From Brevundimonas sp. (lineage in GTDB: Bacteria; Pseudomonadota; Alphaproteobacteria; Caulobacterales; Caulobacteraceae), in contig JAVHYH010000191.1 in assembly GCA_031119155.1 (NCBI GenBank), forward strand, positions 1-5,963: a stretch of 5,963 nucleotides of DNA. Reading direction: 5' to 3'. A model generated the notes under the pieces. That model did no database searches and had not been told where the DNA came from. It saw only the letters and a program-made list of their open reading frames with translations. Position 1 is the stretch's first letter. Every line of letters begins with the position of its first letter. This document shows, in pieces, positions 5,217-5,963 of the stretch. The position numbers and the translations under genes are program-made.

Positions 5217-5963
5217 GTGGAGCCCTACGCCACATCAGAACAGGTCTGGCAGGGCGCGCTGATCTTCGCCCGGATCGGCGCAGTGCTGCTGATGCTGCCC
5301 GGCGTGGGCGAAAGCTATGTGCCGCCGCGCATCCGCCTGTCCTTCGGTCTGGTCGTGACCCTGGCCCTGTGGCCGGTGGTGGCGGGCACCCTGCCGGCGC
5401 TGCCGGCGACGGTGGGCGGCATGGCCGGCTGGGTCATCCGCGAGGTCATCGTCGGCCTGATGATCGGCGCCCTGCTGCGCAGCTTCCTGACCGCCCTGTC
5501 GACGGCGGGCGAGATCGTCTCACTGCAGACCACTCTCAGCTTCGCCCAGACCGCCAACCCCATGCAGGCCCAGCCGGGCACGACCATCGCGGCCTTCCTG
5601 ATGCTGCTGGGCACGACCCTGATCTTCGCCACCAACACCCACCACCTGTTCATCGCCGGTCTGGTGGGCTCCTACGAACTGATCGCCCCGGCGCGCCCGC
5701 TGGTCACCGGCGATTTCGCCACCCTGGCTATCCGGACGCTGGGCGACAGCTTCGCCCTGGGGGTGCAGCTGTCCGCGCCCCTGCTGGTCTTCGCCCTGAT
5801 CTTCAACCTGGCCTCGGGACTGGTCGGCCGCGTCATGCCGGCGTTCCAGATCTTCTTCGCCGCAGCCCCGCTCAGCGTCATCCTCGGCCTGTCGATCTTC
5901 GCCCTGAGTCTCGGCGTCGTCGGCACGGTCTTCATTGATCGCTACCGGGCGCTGATCCAGCTC
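5217..5963 (+). CDS. fliR: Flagellar export gate protein FliR (3' end outside window)
   Basis: FliR is the polytopic export-gate subunit that completes the FliP5-FliQ4-FliR1 channel. There are 249 codons open to the window edge without a stop; the family usually has about 250-260, so only a few residues are missing. Motifs are ARIGAVLLMLPGVG (18-31), VPPRIRLSFGL (35-45), IREVIVGLMIGALLR (74-88), EIVSLQTTLSFAQTANPMQ (99-117) and the hallmark NLASGLVGRVMPAFQIFF (197-214) followed by AAAPLSVILGL. Several hydrophobic segments are seen throughout. I choose GTG 5217 (MEPYATSEQVWQGAL), since no ATG is available upstream in frame and this N-terminus fits alphaproteobacterial FliR. There is no clear Shine-Dalgarno, and the fliQ stop is 7 nt away, so coupling to fliQ is likely. 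flhB is the expected next gene, beyond the edge. Confidence 0.94.
   Translation, partial: MEPYATSEQVWQGALIFARIGAVLLMLPGVGESYVPPRIRLSFGLVVTLALWPVVAGTLPALPATVGGMAGWVIREVIVGLMIGALLRSFLTALSTAGEIVSLQTTLSFAQTANPMQAQPGTTIAAFLMLLGTTLIFATNTHHLFIAGLVGSYELIAPARPLVTGDFATLAIRTLGDSFALGVQLSAPLLVFALIFNLASGLVGRVMPAFQIFFAAAPLSVILGLSIFALSLGVVGTVFIDRYRALIQL

Noticed and set aside
5369..5938. A 189-codon plus-strand frame inside fliR
   Set aside because: It is an out-of-frame shadow, rich in Pro, Arg, Gly and His; the FliR frame through the same bases has all family motifs.

Overview
The window is GC-rich, gene-dense DNA that looks like a chromosomal segment from an alphaproteobacterium of the Caulobacter/Brevundimonas kind. 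The grounds are the style of the FlgC, FliE, FliQ and FliR proteins, a CtrA-type box in front of fliQ, an orphan single-domain response regulator, and strong GC bias at third codon positions. This placement is inference; no rRNA or species marker is present. I see no tRNA, rRNA, CRISPR array, insertion sequence or phage gene.

Layout. Bases 3-260 hold the 3' end of an exbD-like gene (periplasmic part of a TonB-system energiser) whose last residues do not match the usual ExbD ending. After 17 nt come flgC (278-697) and fliE (707-1006), which encode the proximal rod protein and the rod/MS-ring adaptor of the flagellar basal body. A second flagellar block at the right end, fliQ (4946-5209) and fliR (5217 to the window edge), encodes two membrane subunits of the flagellar type III export gate. 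It has its own upstream region with a good CtrA box and a 10-bp palindrome.

Between the two flagellar blocks lie about 3.9 kb of non-flagellar genes in two convergent pairs plus one coupled pair: a VOC/glyoxalase-fold protein (+), a membrane acyltransferase of the acyltransferase-3 family (-), a single-domain response regulator (+), GTP cyclohydrolase I folE (-), and upstream of folE a HEAT-repeat-like gene (-) that is broken by a frameshift near 4138. The stop of the HEAT-like gene overlaps the start of folE (ATGA), so the two were probably translated together.

How they work together. flgC, fliE, fliQ and fliR all serve early flagellar assembly: FliQ and FliR sit in the export gate, while FliE and FlgC build the first rod layers on top of it. 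The intervening genes have no evident flagellar role, except possibly the response regulator. FolE feeds tetrahydrofolate synthesis. I do not see a convincing new multi-gene system. The points most worth a second look are the frameshifted HEAT-like gene coupled to folE, the exbD/flgC junction with no flgB in view, the fliQ control region, and the loss of usual motif residues in the acyltransferase.
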